Source of the DNA: Nocardia sp. CC227C
GTDB lineage: Bacteria; Actinomycetota; Actinomycetes; Mycobacteriales; Mycobacteriaceae
Direction of reading: 5' to 3'
DNA length: 64,000 nt
NCBI RefSeq assembly: GCF_030767025.1
Contig: NZ_JASITE010000014.1
Location: forward strand, 62,001-126,000
The translations under genes and the position numbers were made by a program. The first letter of the stretch is position 1. Each line of letters begins with the position of its first letter. The notes below the pieces were generated by a model. The model did no database searches and was not told the origin of the DNA. It saw only the letters and a program-made list of their open reading frames with translations. Below are positions 1 to 8,352 of the stretch, in pieces.

Positions 1-1
1 C

Positions 2-1207
2 CGACGGCAGCGCGACCACGACCGCGGCCGCTTCTCGGAACTGTTCGGCGCGGCGGCCCTCCAGCTGGGTGCGGCGGATGTGGCCGTGCGGCTGGCAGGC
101 GTGTACGCCATGGCCGGGGTGGCCGACGAATTCCCCGAACGCGCCCGCCGTCAGCAGTGCATCGACGTGCTGTGCGCCTACCTGCGGCTGCCGTACGCGG
201 CCAAGGAGGGCGTCAACCACCTCGTCTCCCGCACCGAGCGGCTGGAGGAGGACGGCGCGGGGGTGGAGCGCGTCTATCACTACCGGCAGAACGACCGGCA
301 GGTGCGCGACACCATCGTGCGCGTCATCGCCGAACACCTGCGGGAGACCGCCGAGAGTTCGTGGTCGGCCTGCGATTTCGACTTCACCGAAGCGGTACTG
401 GAGAACGCCGACTTCCAGGACGCGGTCTTCGCGGGCGACAGCACCCGCTTCACCAACACCGATTTCGTCGCCTCCCGCGTCACCAGCTTCGAGGGAGCGC
501 GCTTCATCGGACGGCGGGTCAGCTTCCAGGGCGCGGCATTCCGGGGCCGCGGCGTCACCTTCCAGCAGGCGCGTTTCCGGCCGCTGGAGGCGGACCGCTC
601 CGAGCCCGACAGCACGGCGGTGAGCTTCGCCGAGGCCAGCTTCTCCTGTCCGACCAGCTTCGAGTCCGCCGAATTCTCCGGTGCGCGCACCACGTTCGAC
701 CGCGCCACCTTCGCCAACCAGCGCACCAACTTCGGCGAGGTGAGCTTCGGATCGGCCTTCACCTCCTTCGGCCGCGTCGTCTTCGACGGTGACCGCATCT
801 CCTTCGACAGCGCCGAATTCTCCGGGGCCAAGGTCGCCTTCACCGGTGCGCGCTTCTACGCCGAGGGCACCAGCTTCGACGGCACCCAACTCGGCGCGCG
901 CCAGCGCTGGCGCTCCGGCGGCACCCAGGAGATCGACTTCGCCGACGCCGAATACCACGGTGCGGTGTCCTTCGCCGACGCCGTCTTCGAGGCCCGCTCG
1001 GTGTGCTTCACCGGCGGTGACTTCTTCGGCGACATCTCCTTCCGGCGCGCCGCCCTGCACGCCCGCGAGGTGTCCTTCGAGCGGCCCAAGGCGTGGGTGG
1101 GCACGCAGTTCGACTGGGACGACGATCCCGGGGCGAAACCGGAGAACGTGAAGCCGGAGCACTGGCCGCCGCGCCCGGTGAGCTCCCAGCTGGAACCGCT
1201 GATCTAG
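2..1207 (+). CDS. Pentapeptide-repeat-like protein, 5' end missing
   Basis: The reading frame is open from the left edge of the window, so the true start lies upstream. The first residues (SELFGAAALQLGAADVAVRL) lead into a short helical region, then from about residue 120 the protein is built of repeats around a central Phe (ATFANQRTNFGEVSFGSAFT style), the pattern of pentapeptide-repeat right-handed beta-helix proteins. The N-terminal helical segment followed by such repeats is common in actinobacterial proteins of unknown role, often preceded by membrane segments. The last four bases overlap tail to tail with the convergent dehydrogenase gene. No catalytic motif is visible. The fold is probable; no function can be given. 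Confidence 0.8.
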   Translation, partial: RRQRDHDRGRFSELFGAAALQLGAADVAVRLAGVYAMAGVADEFPERARRQQCIDVLCAYLRLPYAAKEGVNHLVSRTERLEEDGAGVERVYHYRQNDRQVRDTIVRVIAEHLRETAESSWSACDFDFTEAVLENADFQDAVFAGDSTRFTNTDFVASRVTSFEGARFIGRRVSFQGAAFRGRGVTFQQARFRPLEADRSEPDSTAVSFAEASFSCPTSFESAEFSGARTTFDRATFANQRTNFGEVSFGSAFTSFGRVVFDGDRISFDSAEFSGAKVAFTGARFYAEGTSFDGTQLGARQRWRSGGTQEIDFADAEYHGAVSFADAVFEARSVCFTGGDFFGDISFRRAALHAREVSFERPKAWVGTQFDWDDDPGAKPENVKPEHWPPRPVSSQLEPLI

Positions 1208-2292
1208 CGCGCGGGGAAGCGGACGATCCGATCGTCGCCGTCGCGTACGTCACCGCGGCCGTCGGTGTTCGAGGTGGTCAGCCAGAGCGCCCCGTCGGCC
1301 GCCACCGTCACCGTGCGCAGCCGCCCGAGCCGATCGGTCAGGCGCGCGGTCGGGGTGCCGAGCGCGCCGTCGCGCAGCGGTACCGTCCACAGCCGCTCAC
1401 CGCGCAGCGCGGCCACGTAGAGCGTGTCCCCGGCGATGGCGATCCCCGACGGCGACGCCTCCGAGGTGCCCCAGGTCAGCAGCGGATCGACGAATCGTCC
1501 ACCGCCGCCGAAGCCCTCCACCTCCGGCCAGCCGTAGTTGCCGCCCGGTTCGATGAGGTTGATCTCGTCGGCCTTGTTGCGGCCGAATTCGGCGGCGAAC
1601 AGGCGGCCCGCCCCATCCCACGCCAACCCCTGCACATTGCGGTGGCCGAGGCTGTAGACGGGGGAGCCGGGCGTGGGATTGCCGGGTGCGGGATCGCCAT
1701 CGGCGGTGAGGCGGAGGATCTTTCCGTTCGGGCTGGCCGGATCCTGGGACAGCGCCGGACGACCGGCATCGCCGGTGCCGACGTAGAGCATGCCGTCGGG
1801 CCCGAAGGCGATCCGGCCGCCGTCGTGGATCGACGCCGCCGCGATGCCGGAGAAGATGACTTCCGCCGGTTCGCCGAGACGGAAGCGCACGATGCGGTTG
1901 TCGTCCGCGGCGGTGAAATAGGCGTACACGTAACGGTCTTCGGCATAGTTCGGGGAGACCGCGATGCCGAGCAACCCGCCCTCCCCGGCCGCCGCCACCT
2001 CCGGCACCTCGTAGACCGGCTCCGCCGTCGATCCCGGCACCACCCGCAGGATCCGCCCGGAATCGCGTGCGGCCACCAGTGCGCTGCCATCGGGCAGGAA
2101 GGCGAGCCCCCAGGGCGCGTCCAGTCCGTGCACCAGATCCTGCCCCGCGTCCAGGTCCGGCACTCCCGCGGAACTGCTGGGCGCGAGCGAGGTGGCGACG
2201 ACCCGCGAATCACCGGAGCGGTCCGCGACGTCGCCGCAGCCCGTCAGCGCGGCTGACGCGAGGACGCTCGCCGCGACCACTCGCAGCGGCAC
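1204..2292 (-). CDS. PQQ-dependent sugar dehydrogenase-like lipoprotein
   Basis: This looks like a soluble-glucose/sorbosone dehydrogenase-type beta-propeller. Visible family features are APWGLAFLPDGSALVA near the start of the domain, repeated blade motifs, GEGGLLGIAVSPNY, YVGTGDAGRPALSQDP and SLGHRNVQGLAW. The family oxidises sugar substrates with PQQ, but substrate and true cofactor use are unknown here. I chose the GTG at 2292 because it gives a short lipoprotein signal (basic residue, hydrophobic stretch, lipobox LTGC) and has an AAGGAC ribosome-binding site seven bases upstream. A longer reading back to 2571 would translate a GHPHGGS repeat tract and put the lipobox internally, which is unlikely. 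The protein should be anchored outside the membrane. Confidence 0.85.
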   Translation of the reverse strand: MPLRVVAASVLASAALTGCGDVADRSGDSRVVATSLAPSSSAGVPDLDAGQDLVHGLDAPWGLAFLPDGSALVAARDSGRILRVVPGSTAEPVYEVPEVAAAGEGGLLGIAVSPNYAEDRYVYAYFTAADDNRIVRFRLGEPAEVIFSGIAAASIHDGGRIAFGPDGMLYVGTGDAGRPALSQDPASPNGKILRLTADGDPAPGNPTPGSPVYSLGHRNVQGLAWDGAGRLFAAEFGRNKADEINLIEPGGNYGWPEVEGFGGGGRFVDPLLTWGTSEASPSGIAIAGDTLYVAALRGERLWTVPLRDGALGTPTARLTDRLGRLRTVTVAADGALWLTTSNTDGRGDVRDGDDRIVRFPAR

Positions 2293-2318
2293 CGAAGTCC
2301 TTGTCCACCACCGCGGTC

Positions 2319-2381
2319 GGCCGGAGCCGCCGTGCGGGTGGCCGGAGCCGCCGTGCGGGTGGCCGGAGCCGCGGTGCGGGT
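2319..2381. repeat. Three tandem 21-bp units upstream of the dehydrogenase
   Basis: A 21-base unit beginning GGCCGGAGCCGC is present three times in a row (2319-2339, 2340-2360, 2361-2381), the last with one change, followed by a decayed fourth copy. In the minus strand it would encode HPHGGSG-type repeats if the dehydrogenase started further upstream. It more likely lies in that gene's 5' untranslated region or promoter. Confidence 0.85.
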
Positions 2382-2604
2382 GGCCGGGGCGGGGTGCCGG
2401 GGTCGCGAGGACGGTGCCGATCGGGGGGATTCCGCGCATACCTCCCATCCTGCGCCGTCGCGATCGTGTTCGGGAGGAGATCGAGCCGAGCCGGGCGGTG
2501 AACACTCCCGGGAGATGCCGCCGCCCCCGCCGCGGGCATGGCAGAATGACCACGCGATCTGTGCCGATCACGCCCGACCCGTTCGCGCCGAAGGAGCATG
2601 ACCG

Positions 2605-2706
2605 ATGCCTCGCTCAGTGCAGTCCACCGCATCGGCGGTCGGCGCACCTGTTCCGGCGGTCGTGGCCGACTCCCTCGCCGCGCAGGCCGGGAGCGCTTCC
2701 GCGTGA
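2605..2706 (+). CDS. Short coupled leader ORF (33 aa) before cell-wall hydrolase
   Basis: ATG at 2605 lies eight bases after AAGGAG, the best ribosome-binding site in this stretch. The frame encodes 33 Ala/Ser/Val-rich residues starting MPRSVQSTAS and ends in TGA at 2704-2706, which overlaps the GTG start of the downstream hydrolase (GTGA). This is the arrangement of translational coupling. It could be a true small peptide, a regulatory leader, or the original N-terminus of the hydrolase separated by a frameshift. No recognisable family. Confidence 0.45.
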   Translation: MPRSVQSTASAVGAPVPAVVADSLAAQAGSASA

Positions 2707-4694
2707 AGGGCTCTCGCCTGGGGTTGATCGCGGGCGGCACGGCGCTGGCCCTGGTCACCCTGCTGCTGGTGATCGTCCTGCCCGCCAGCGACGATGCCTG
2801 CGAGCCCGGTATGCCCGCCATCGCCACCACGACTCGCCCTGCGACGGAACCGAATTGCCCGGCCACCGGCTCGCCGGCCGAGGCCGGTCTGCAAGAGGGG
2901 GCGCTGCGCGCGCTGCGCTGCGTGGTCGCCCGCTTCGGCATGATGGACATGCGCGGGCGCATCGACGACAGCGCCTACCCCGACCACCTGAGTGGCCGCG
3001 CGGTCGAATTCATCGTGGGCTCCGACGGCATCGGGCAGGCCGAGGGCGACGCCATCGTCGCCTTCCTCCAGGAGAACGCCGCGAATTTCGGTGTGGAGTA
3101 CGTGATCTGGAAGCAGCGCAGCTGGACGCCCGACGCGGCGGCGGGTGTGCGCTGGACGCCGCTCGCGGATCGCGGCAGCGACGAACTCAACCATATGGAC
3201 CGGGTGCAGGTCACCGTGAAGGAACAGGCGACCACTCCGGCCCTCGGCGACCCGACCGTTTCGCTGGCGGCCATGCCCGGTCCGGTCAACGAGGCGGGCG
3301 GTCTGCGCCCCAACGGCTCTCGCAGTTTCCCGCTCGCGGCGAACTCCTACACCGTGTCCGATGTCTTCGGTTCGCGCGGCGGCGGCCACCACGGCGTCGA
3401 CCTGGCCGCTCCCTCCGGCACCCCCATCTTCGCGGCCGCCGACGGCCGGGTGGTGGCCGCGGGACCGGCCTCCGGATTCGGCGGCTGGGTGGTGATCGAC
3501 CACCTCGACACGGCGGGCAACCGCTACTCCACCGTCTACGGACATATGTACCTGCCGCAGATCTATGTGAAGGTCGGCGATGTCGTGCGGGCCGGACAGC
3601 ACATCGCCGATGTCGGCAATGCCGGTGAATCCACCGGTCCGCACCTGCATTTCGAACTCGTCCCCGGCGGCCGCATGACCGGCGGGCGGGCGGTGGACCC
3701 CATGCCGTGGCTGGAGGGCGGCGCCATGCCGTCGCTCGAGGATCTGGTCTCGGTGTTCTGCGACAACGGTTTCGGCAGCCCGGGCGGCAACCTCGCCAGC
3801 GGCAAGGTGCCGCCGGAGCTGGAGATCTGGTACCGGCGCGCCGGGTCGCTGTGCCCGCAGATCAGCGCCTCGCTGCTGGCCGCGCAGGGCCAGGCCGAAT
3901 CCGGCTTCCAGCGCGGTGCCGTATCACCGGCGGGCGCACAGGGTTTGGCGCAGTTCATGCCCGGCACGGCGGTCTCGGCCGCACCGGACGGTCAGCCCTA
4001 CGTCATCGACGCCGACGGCAACGGCGTGGCCAGCGTGTGGGACGACGGCGACGCCATCATCGGCCAGGGGCGCTACATGTGCGCGCTGGCGGAGAAGGTG
4101 CAGGGCTGGGTCGACCAGGGCACGGTGGCCGGTGACGTCACGGCGCTGACGCTGGCCGCCTACAACGCTGGTGAGGGAGCCGTGCTGGCCTCGGGCGGCA
4201 TGCCCAACCAGTACGCCGCCCACTACACCGAGACCCGGCCCTACGTGGCGCGAATCCTGGCCGCGGAGGCCGGATTCCGCAGTATGGGCAGCGCCGGGCG
4301 CTTCGTCCCCGATCCGGGCGCGGATCTGGGTCCGCAGATCGTGGAGGCCGCGCACGACTGGGTCGGCACCCCCTACGTCTTCGGCGGCGGCGGACCGCAG
4401 GGGCCGTCCGCCGGTGGTTTCGACGAAGCGGGCTTCACCGCCGCGGCCGTCTCCGCGGCCAGCGGCGGCACCATCACCCTGCCGACCACGGTGGAACAGC
4501 AGTGGGAGGTCGGCGTAGAGGTGCCCGTCGGCCGGGTCGCGCCCGGCGATCTGGTCTTCAGCGACTTCCGTGCCCGCGGGCCGGTGGTGGTCGGCATCTA
4601 CACCGGCGGCGGTGCCATGGTGTACGCGCGGGCCGACGGCACGGTGCGGGAAGCACCGGTGCCCGGCGATATGCGGGTGCGCCGCATCGGGTGA
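2703..4694 (+). CDS. Three-domain cell-wall hydrolase (M23, lytic transglycosylase, degenerate NlpC/P60)
   Basis: From GTG 2703 the protein is 663 aa. It opens with a transmembrane anchor (residues about 5-27), so the rest should be outside the membrane. In order follow a domain with HLSGRAVEF (about 95-101; resembles a domain found in other actinobacterial wall enzymes), an M23 peptidase with HHGVDLA (229-235) and HLHFE (314-318), a lytic transglycosylase-like domain with the catalytic-type Glu in QAESGF (about 399) and GLAQFMPGTA, and a C-terminal NlpC/P60 fold from about 555. In the last domain the expected DCSG is DEAG and the expected SHVGIY is VVVGIY, so both catalytic residues are missing. 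The alternative start at 2598 has AAGGAG only one base away and adds 35 atypical residues. Confidence 0.85.
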   Translation: MKGSRLGLIAGGTALALVTLLLVIVLPASDDACEPGMPAIATTTRPATEPNCPATGSPAEAGLQEGALRALRCVVARFGMMDMRGRIDDSAYPDHLSGRAVEFIVGSDGIGQAEGDAIVAFLQENAANFGVEYVIWKQRSWTPDAAAGVRWTPLADRGSDELNHMDRVQVTVKEQATTPALGDPTVSLAAMPGPVNEAGGLRPNGSRSFPLAANSYTVSDVFGSRGGGHHGVDLAAPSGTPIFAAADGRVVAAGPASGFGGWVVIDHLDTAGNRYSTVYGHMYLPQIYVKVGDVVRAGQHIADVGNAGESTGPHLHFELVPGGRMTGGRAVDPMPWLEGGAMPSLEDLVSVFCDNGFGSPGGNLASGKVPPELEIWYRRAGSLCPQISASLLAAQGQAESGFQRGAVSPAGAQGLAQFMPGTAVSAAPDGQPYVIDADGNGVASVWDDGDAIIGQGRYMCALAEKVQGWVDQGTVAGDVTALTLAAYNAGEGAVLASGGMPNQYAAHYTETRPYVARILAAEAGFRSMGSAGRFVPDPGADLGPQIVEAAHDWVGTPYVFGGGGPQGPSAGGFDEAGFTAAAVSAASGGTITLPTTVEQQWEVGVEVPVGRVAPGDLVFSDFRARGPVVVGIYTGGGAMVYARADGTVREAPVPGDMRVRRIG

Positions 4695-4698
4695 CGGA

Positions 4699-5352
4699 TC
4701 AGCGACGGCGGGCCACCGTGATCACATCGGGAACCAGGAAGTCCGGCAGCGGTGGCCGGTGCACCTTGCGCTGATCGGTGACCTCGAAACCGGCCCGCTC
4801 CAGCAGCTGTCGCGTCTCCTGCGGTGAGGGCGCGTGTGCCGGGAACTTCGGGCTGCGGGTGAGCCGCTGGAGGGGGCGGCTGGCCGGGGCGGACGGATGC
4901 ACGGTGGCGACGGCCACCAGACCGCCGGGAGCGAGCACCCGGTGGAATTCACGCAGCGCCGCCGGGTGGTCGAAGAAGTGGAACGCGCTGGTGGTGACGA
5001 CCGCGTCGAGTTCGCCGTCGGCCAGCGGGAGCCGCTCGGCCGGGCCGTGCACCCAGCGCACCGCCGTGGAACGCCGCCCGGCCCGGGCGAGCATGCCCGT
5101 CGAGGCATCCACGCCGTACACCACCTCGGGGTGCAGTTCGCGCTGGATGCGGTCGGTGAGAATGCCGGTGCCGCAGCCGATATCGGCGATGCGGCGGGAT
5201 CCGGCGGCGCGCAGTTCGGCCACCACCTGATCCTGGGGCGGCCGGTACACGAGGCGTTGCAGCGTCGCGCTGTCGTACGCGCGGGCGACCTGTCCGAAGA
5301 AGTCGGTCACCACATGGTTGAGCGCCCGGCTGGACGTCTGGACTCTGCTCAC
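4699..5352 (-). CDS. Class I SAM-dependent methyltransferase
   Basis: 217 aa with the Rossmann methyltransferase signature: SAM-binding ADIGCGTGILTDRI (about residues 55-68), acidic loop VYGVDAS (motif II) and the later LDAVVTTSAFHFFDHP and RVLAPGGLVAVA segments. This is the Methyltransf_11/25 type acting on small molecules; the substrate cannot be read from sequence. It converges on the cell-wall hydrolase with a 4-base gap and is divergent from the alcohol dehydrogenase gene, about 80 bp away. Confidence 0.85.
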   Translation of the reverse strand: MSRVQTSSRALNHVVTDFFGQVARAYDSATLQRLVYRPPQDQVVAELRAAGSRRIADIGCGTGILTDRIQRELHPEVVYGVDASTGMLARAGRRSTAVRWVHGPAERLPLADGELDAVVTTSAFHFFDHPAALREFHRVLAPGGLVAVATVHPSAPASRPLQRLTRSPKFPAHAPSPQETRQLLERAGFEVTDQRKVHRPPLPDFLVPDVITVARRR

Positions 5353-5419
5353 GGTCGCCTCCTGGTGTCTGGGACAATAGAAGCAGGCTTGGGCTCGTTC
5401 CGGAAGGGGGAAAATTCGG

Positions 5420-5425
5420 TACCGT
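5420..5425 (+). promoter_or_regulatory. -10-like hexamer, leaderless start of alcohol dehydrogenase
   Basis: TACCGT lies seven bases before ATG 5433, so transcription would begin at or next to the start codon. No ribosome-binding site precedes the ATG. The same geometry recurs at several genes in this window. Confidence 0.4.
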
Positions 5426-5432
5426 CTGGCCC

Positions 5433-6548
5433 ATGAGGATTCGTGGTGCAGTACTGGAGCGGATCGGCGCGGAGCCGCCGTACGAGCGGTCCCGACCGAT
5501 GACCGTGAGCGAACTCGACCTGGCCGAGCCCGGCGCGGGCGAACTGCTGGTCCGGATCGAGGCCGCCGGACTGTGCCATTCGGACCTGTCGGTGGTGGAC
5601 GGCAACCGGGTGCGGCCGGTGCCCATGCTGCTCGGCCACGAGGCGGCCGGGCGGATCGAGGCGGTGGGGCCGGGGGAGAGCGCCTTCGCTGTCGGCCAGC
5701 GGGTGGTCATGACCTTCCTGCCGCGCTGCGGGGAGTGCGCCGGGTGCGCCACCGAGGGGCGCACGCCGTGCCTGCCGGGCAGCCTCGCCAACAATGCGGG
5801 CGAACTGCTCGCCGGTGGCCGGCGGCTGCTGCGCGACGGCGAACCGGTGCACCACCATCTCGGGGTATCCGGTTTCGCCACCCATGCCGTGGTCGACAGC
5901 CGCTCGGTGGTGCCGGTCGACGACGACGTACCCGCGGACGTGGCGGCGGTGCTGGGCTGCGCCGTGCTGACCGGTGGTGGGGCGCTGCTGAATTCGGCCG
6001 AGCCGGGACCGGCCGACCGCATCATGGTGGTCGGGCTCGGCGGTGTGGGCATGGCGGCCGTGCTGGTGGCCGCCGCGCTGCGGGAGGGCACCGGCCGCGA
6101 TGTGATCGCCGTCGACACCGTGCCCGAGAAGTTGAAGCTCGCCACGGAATTCGGCGCGACGGCCGCCTACACCCCGGCCGAGGTCGCCGCCGGGGGCATC
6201 CAGGCCGAGATCGTCATCGAAGCGGCGGGCAATGTCCGCGCCTTCGAAACCGCCGTCGCCGCAACGGCTCCCGGCGGCACCACGGTGACCGTCGGCCTGC
6301 CCGCCCCGGACGCGACCGCCACCATCTCCCCGCTCGGACTGGTCGCCCAGGGCCGCTCCATCGTCGGCAGCTACCTGGGCTCCGCCGTGCCGTCCCGCGA
6401 CATCCCCGAGTACGTGCGCATGTGGCGGGAAGGCAGCCTGCCGGTGGAACGGCTCATCTCCGCGCGCATCCGCCTGGAGGACGTGAACCAGGGCATGGAC
6501 GCCCTGGCCTCCGGCCACGCCCTGCGCCAGGTCATCGTCTTCGACTGA
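5433..6548 (+). CDS. Zinc-dependent alcohol dehydrogenase (MDR family)
   Basis: 371 aa medium-chain dehydrogenase. Catalytic zinc ligands are visible in GLCHSD and GHEAAG with the third Cys in LGCAVLTGGG; the structural zinc lobe is CGECAGC followed by TPC; the NAD(P)-binding motif is GLGGVG. This is the class III/Adh-type layout, in which alcohols or glutathione/mycothiol adducts are oxidised. The zinc loop plus HHHLGVSGFATHAVV resembles the mycothiol/formaldehyde dehydrogenase side of the family, but the exact substrate is not established. ATG 5433 is used; no better upstream start exists. Confidence 0.85.
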   Translation: MRIRGAVLERIGAEPPYERSRPMTVSELDLAEPGAGELLVRIEAAGLCHSDLSVVDGNRVRPVPMLLGHEAAGRIEAVGPGESAFAVGQRVVMTFLPRCGECAGCATEGRTPCLPGSLANNAGELLAGGRRLLRDGEPVHHHLGVSGFATHAVVDSRSVVPVDDDVPADVAAVLGCAVLTGGGALLNSAEPGPADRIMVVGLGGVGMAAVLVAAALREGTGRDVIAVDTVPEKLKLATEFGATAAYTPAEVAAGGIQAEIVIEAAGNVRAFETAVAATAPGGTTVTVGLPAPDATATISPLGLVAQGRSIVGSYLGSAVPSRDIPEYVRMWREGSLPVERLISARIRLEDVNQGMDALASGHALRQVIVFD

Positions 6549-6816
6549 CGCCGCCGGCCGCGTGAGTCCGGCCACAGCGCCGACCTCGGCGCGGGTGTGA
6601 TCGGCTCACAGCACCCGCCCTCGTCGGACCGCGGCGCGCACCGAACGCCGACACTCTGCGACCGCCGCCGACGGTGCGATCCGTGCCGAGAAGTCGTTCG
6701 ACCCAGCCGCTGTACGTCCCGCCGAGGACGGTGCCCCGCGGTGAGCCGCCCCCACCCGCGACGCGATCCGGGCATGTCCCGCCCACCGGGGGTCCGGCGG
6801 CGATTCGCGGGCGCAG
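6549..6816. other. Non-coding gap before dapB
   Basis: About 270 bases between the alcohol dehydrogenase and the dapB promoter. Open frames on both strands lack ribosome-binding sites and family features, and are Arg-rich as expected for shadow frames. I see no RNA gene or clear repeat here. Confidence 0.5.
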
Positions 6817-6822
6817 TAGGCT
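6817..6822 (+). promoter_or_regulatory. -10-like hexamer of dapB
   Basis: TAGGCT lies about 36 bases upstream of the dapB GTG. Unlike the leaderless genes nearby, dapB then has a short leader with GAGGAG five bases before the start codon. Confidence 0.35.
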
Positions 6823-6858
6823 CGGTTTCGATTGCCGGACGACAGGTGAGGAGAACAG

Positions 6859-7614
6859 GTGACCACGAACCGGATCCGGGTGGGTGTGCTCGGGGCGCAG
6901 GGCAAGGTCGGGCAGGCGATCTGCGCGGCGGTCGAGGCGGCCGATGATCTGGAGCTGGTCGCGCGGGTGGACAAGGGGGATGCGCTGGACGCGTTCACCG
7001 AGTCCGGGACGCAGGTCGTGGTCGACTTCACCCACCCCGACGTGGTGATGCCGAATCTGCGGTGGCTGGTCGAGAACGGGATCCACGCCGTGGTCGGCAC
7101 CACCGGCTTCGATGCCGCGCGGCTCGACGAGGTGCGCGGATGGCTGGCGCGGAACCCGGAGGTGGGCGTGCTCATCGCGCCGAACTTCGCCATCGGCGCG
7201 GTGCTGTCCATGCGGTTCGCCGAGCAGGCGGCGCGGTTCTTCGACTCGGTCGAGGTCATCGAACTGCACCACCCCAACAAGGCCGACGCGCCGTCGGGCA
7301 CCGCCTACCGCACGGCCGGGCTGATCGCCGCCGCACGCGAGAAGGCCGGGGTCGGACGTAGCCCCGACGCCACCACCACCGAACTCGAGGGCGCGCGCGG
7401 CGCGGATGTGGACGGGGTGCGGGTGCACTCGGTCCGCCTGGCCGGACTCGTCGCCCACCAGGAGGTGCTGTTCGGCACCCAGGGCGAGACCCTCACCATC
7501 CGCCACGACTCCATCGACCGCACCTCCTTCGCACCGGGCGTGCTGCTCGGCGTCCGCAAGACCCCGCACCGCCCCGGCCTGACCGTGGGCATCGACCCGC
7601 TGCTGGACCTGTGA
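6859..7614 (+). CDS. dapB: 4-hydroxy-tetrahydrodipicolinate reductase
   Basis: 251 aa, full length for the family. It reduces 4-hydroxy-tetrahydrodipicolinate in the diaminopimelate/lysine pathway, in the cytoplasm. The N-terminal nucleotide-binding motif is VGVLGAQGKVGQAI, and the catalytic block ELHHPNKADAPSGTA (about residues 134-148) carries the conserved His and the Lys-x-Asp-Ala-Pro-Ser-Gly-Thr-Ala signature. The GTG start has GAGGAG five bases upstream. The stop overlaps a GTG of the next small ORF. The mycobacterial neighbours of dapB and dapA are split here by about 22 kb of accessory genes. Confidence 0.97.
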   Translation: MTTNRIRVGVLGAQGKVGQAICAAVEAADDLELVARVDKGDALDAFTESGTQVVVDFTHPDVVMPNLRWLVENGIHAVVGTTGFDAARLDEVRGWLARNPEVGVLIAPNFAIGAVLSMRFAEQAARFFDSVEVIELHHPNKADAPSGTAYRTAGLIAAAREKAGVGRSPDATTTELEGARGADVDGVRVHSVRLAGLVAHQEVLFGTQGETLTIRHDSIDRTSFAPGVLLGVRKTPHRPGLTVGIDPLLDL

Positions 7615-7835
7615 GCGGGCTCGCCATGACAGCGCGCCTCGCGTACGGCGGTGCCGGGCGGCGGCGCGGTGCGGCCGTGCTGGAGCTTGCGGGTGGGCCG
7701 GTGACACAGCGTGCCGCCCGCACGGTGGGCGGCGGCCAGCGGCGCGGTGCGGCCGTGCTGGAGCTTGCGAGTGCGCCGATGACACGGCGTGCTTCGCGCA
7801 CGGTGGTGCCGGGTGGCAGTGAGGTGCGGTCGTGA
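7611..7835 (+). CDS. Small ORF made of 26-residue repeats, coupled on both sides
   Basis: 74 codons starting with GTG inside the dapB stop (GTGA) and ending with a TGA that overlaps the GTG of the next gene. Its sequence is two and a half copies of a 26-residue unit (RRGAAVLELA then GPVTQRAARTV), mirrored in the DNA repeat. No known family is recognised. The double 4-base overlap argues for translation through the region, but the repeat could equally be a spacer that happens to stay open. Existence as a functional protein is uncertain. Confidence 0.35.
   Translation: MSGLAMTARLAYGGAGRRRGAAVLELAGGPVTQRAARTVGGGQRRGAAVLELASAPMTRRASRTVVPGGSEVRS
7661..7816. repeat. Two tandem 78-bp repeats between dapB and the next gene
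   Basis: Unit one is 7661-7738 and unit two 7739-7816; both begin GCGGCGCGGTGCGGCCGTGC. The first 30 bases are almost identical, the remainder similar. A third, partial and more diverged copy precedes at about 7625-7660. The period is a multiple of three, so the reading frame survives copy changes. Confidence 0.8.
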
Positions 7836-8314
7836 GCGATACCGGCGGCAACCGGTCGCTGCGGACCATCGCGCTGATCGTCTTCCTGGTGGTCGCGCTG
7901 GGGTTCTACTTCCTGCTGCTCGGGCGGATCGCGCTCAGCCTGCTCGGATCCGGCGACCTGGCGGCCATCGGCATCGGCGTCGGCGTGCTGATCCTGCCGA
8001 TCGTCGGCGTCTGGATCGTCTACAGCTCCGTCCGCGCCGCCCTCGACCATCAGCGCCTGGCTCGACGCATGGCCGAGGACGGCCGGGAACTGGACGTCTC
8101 CGACCTGCCCCGCCGCCCGTCCGGCCGCATCCAGCGCGACGCCGCCGACCAGCTCTTCGCCGAGGTGAAGACGGAGTGGGAGGCCGACCCGGACAACTGG
8201 CGCACCTGCTACCGCGTGGCCCGCGCCTACGACTACGCGGGCGACCGCTCCCGCGCCCGCGAAATCATGCGCCGCGCAGTGGAACTGGAGAAACTGGAGC
8301 GCCAGGGCGGCTGA
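7832..8314 (+). CDS. Membrane protein with C-terminal TPR-like region
   Basis: 160 aa. Two transmembrane helices (about residues 12-35 and 44-66) are followed by a cytoplasmic helical tail with TPR-like spacing (DNWRTCYRVARAYDYAGDRSRAREIMRRAVEL). It is a conserved hypothetical membrane protein of mycolic-acid actinomycetes, where it often follows dapB. The GTG start overlaps the stop of the preceding repeat ORF. Function unknown; co-expression with dapB is likely from the overlaps. Confidence 0.75.
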   Translation: MSDTGGNRSLRTIALIVFLVVALGFYFLLLGRIALSLLGSGDLAAIGIGVGVLILPIVGVWIVYSSVRAALDHQRLARRMAEDGRELDVSDLPRRPSGRIQRDAADQLFAEVKTEWEADPDNWRTCYRVARAYDYAGDRSRAREIMRRAVELEKLERQGG

Positions 8315-8352
8315 GTTCCAGCGGGCCCCGAACGCACCCCAGCTCGCCGCGC

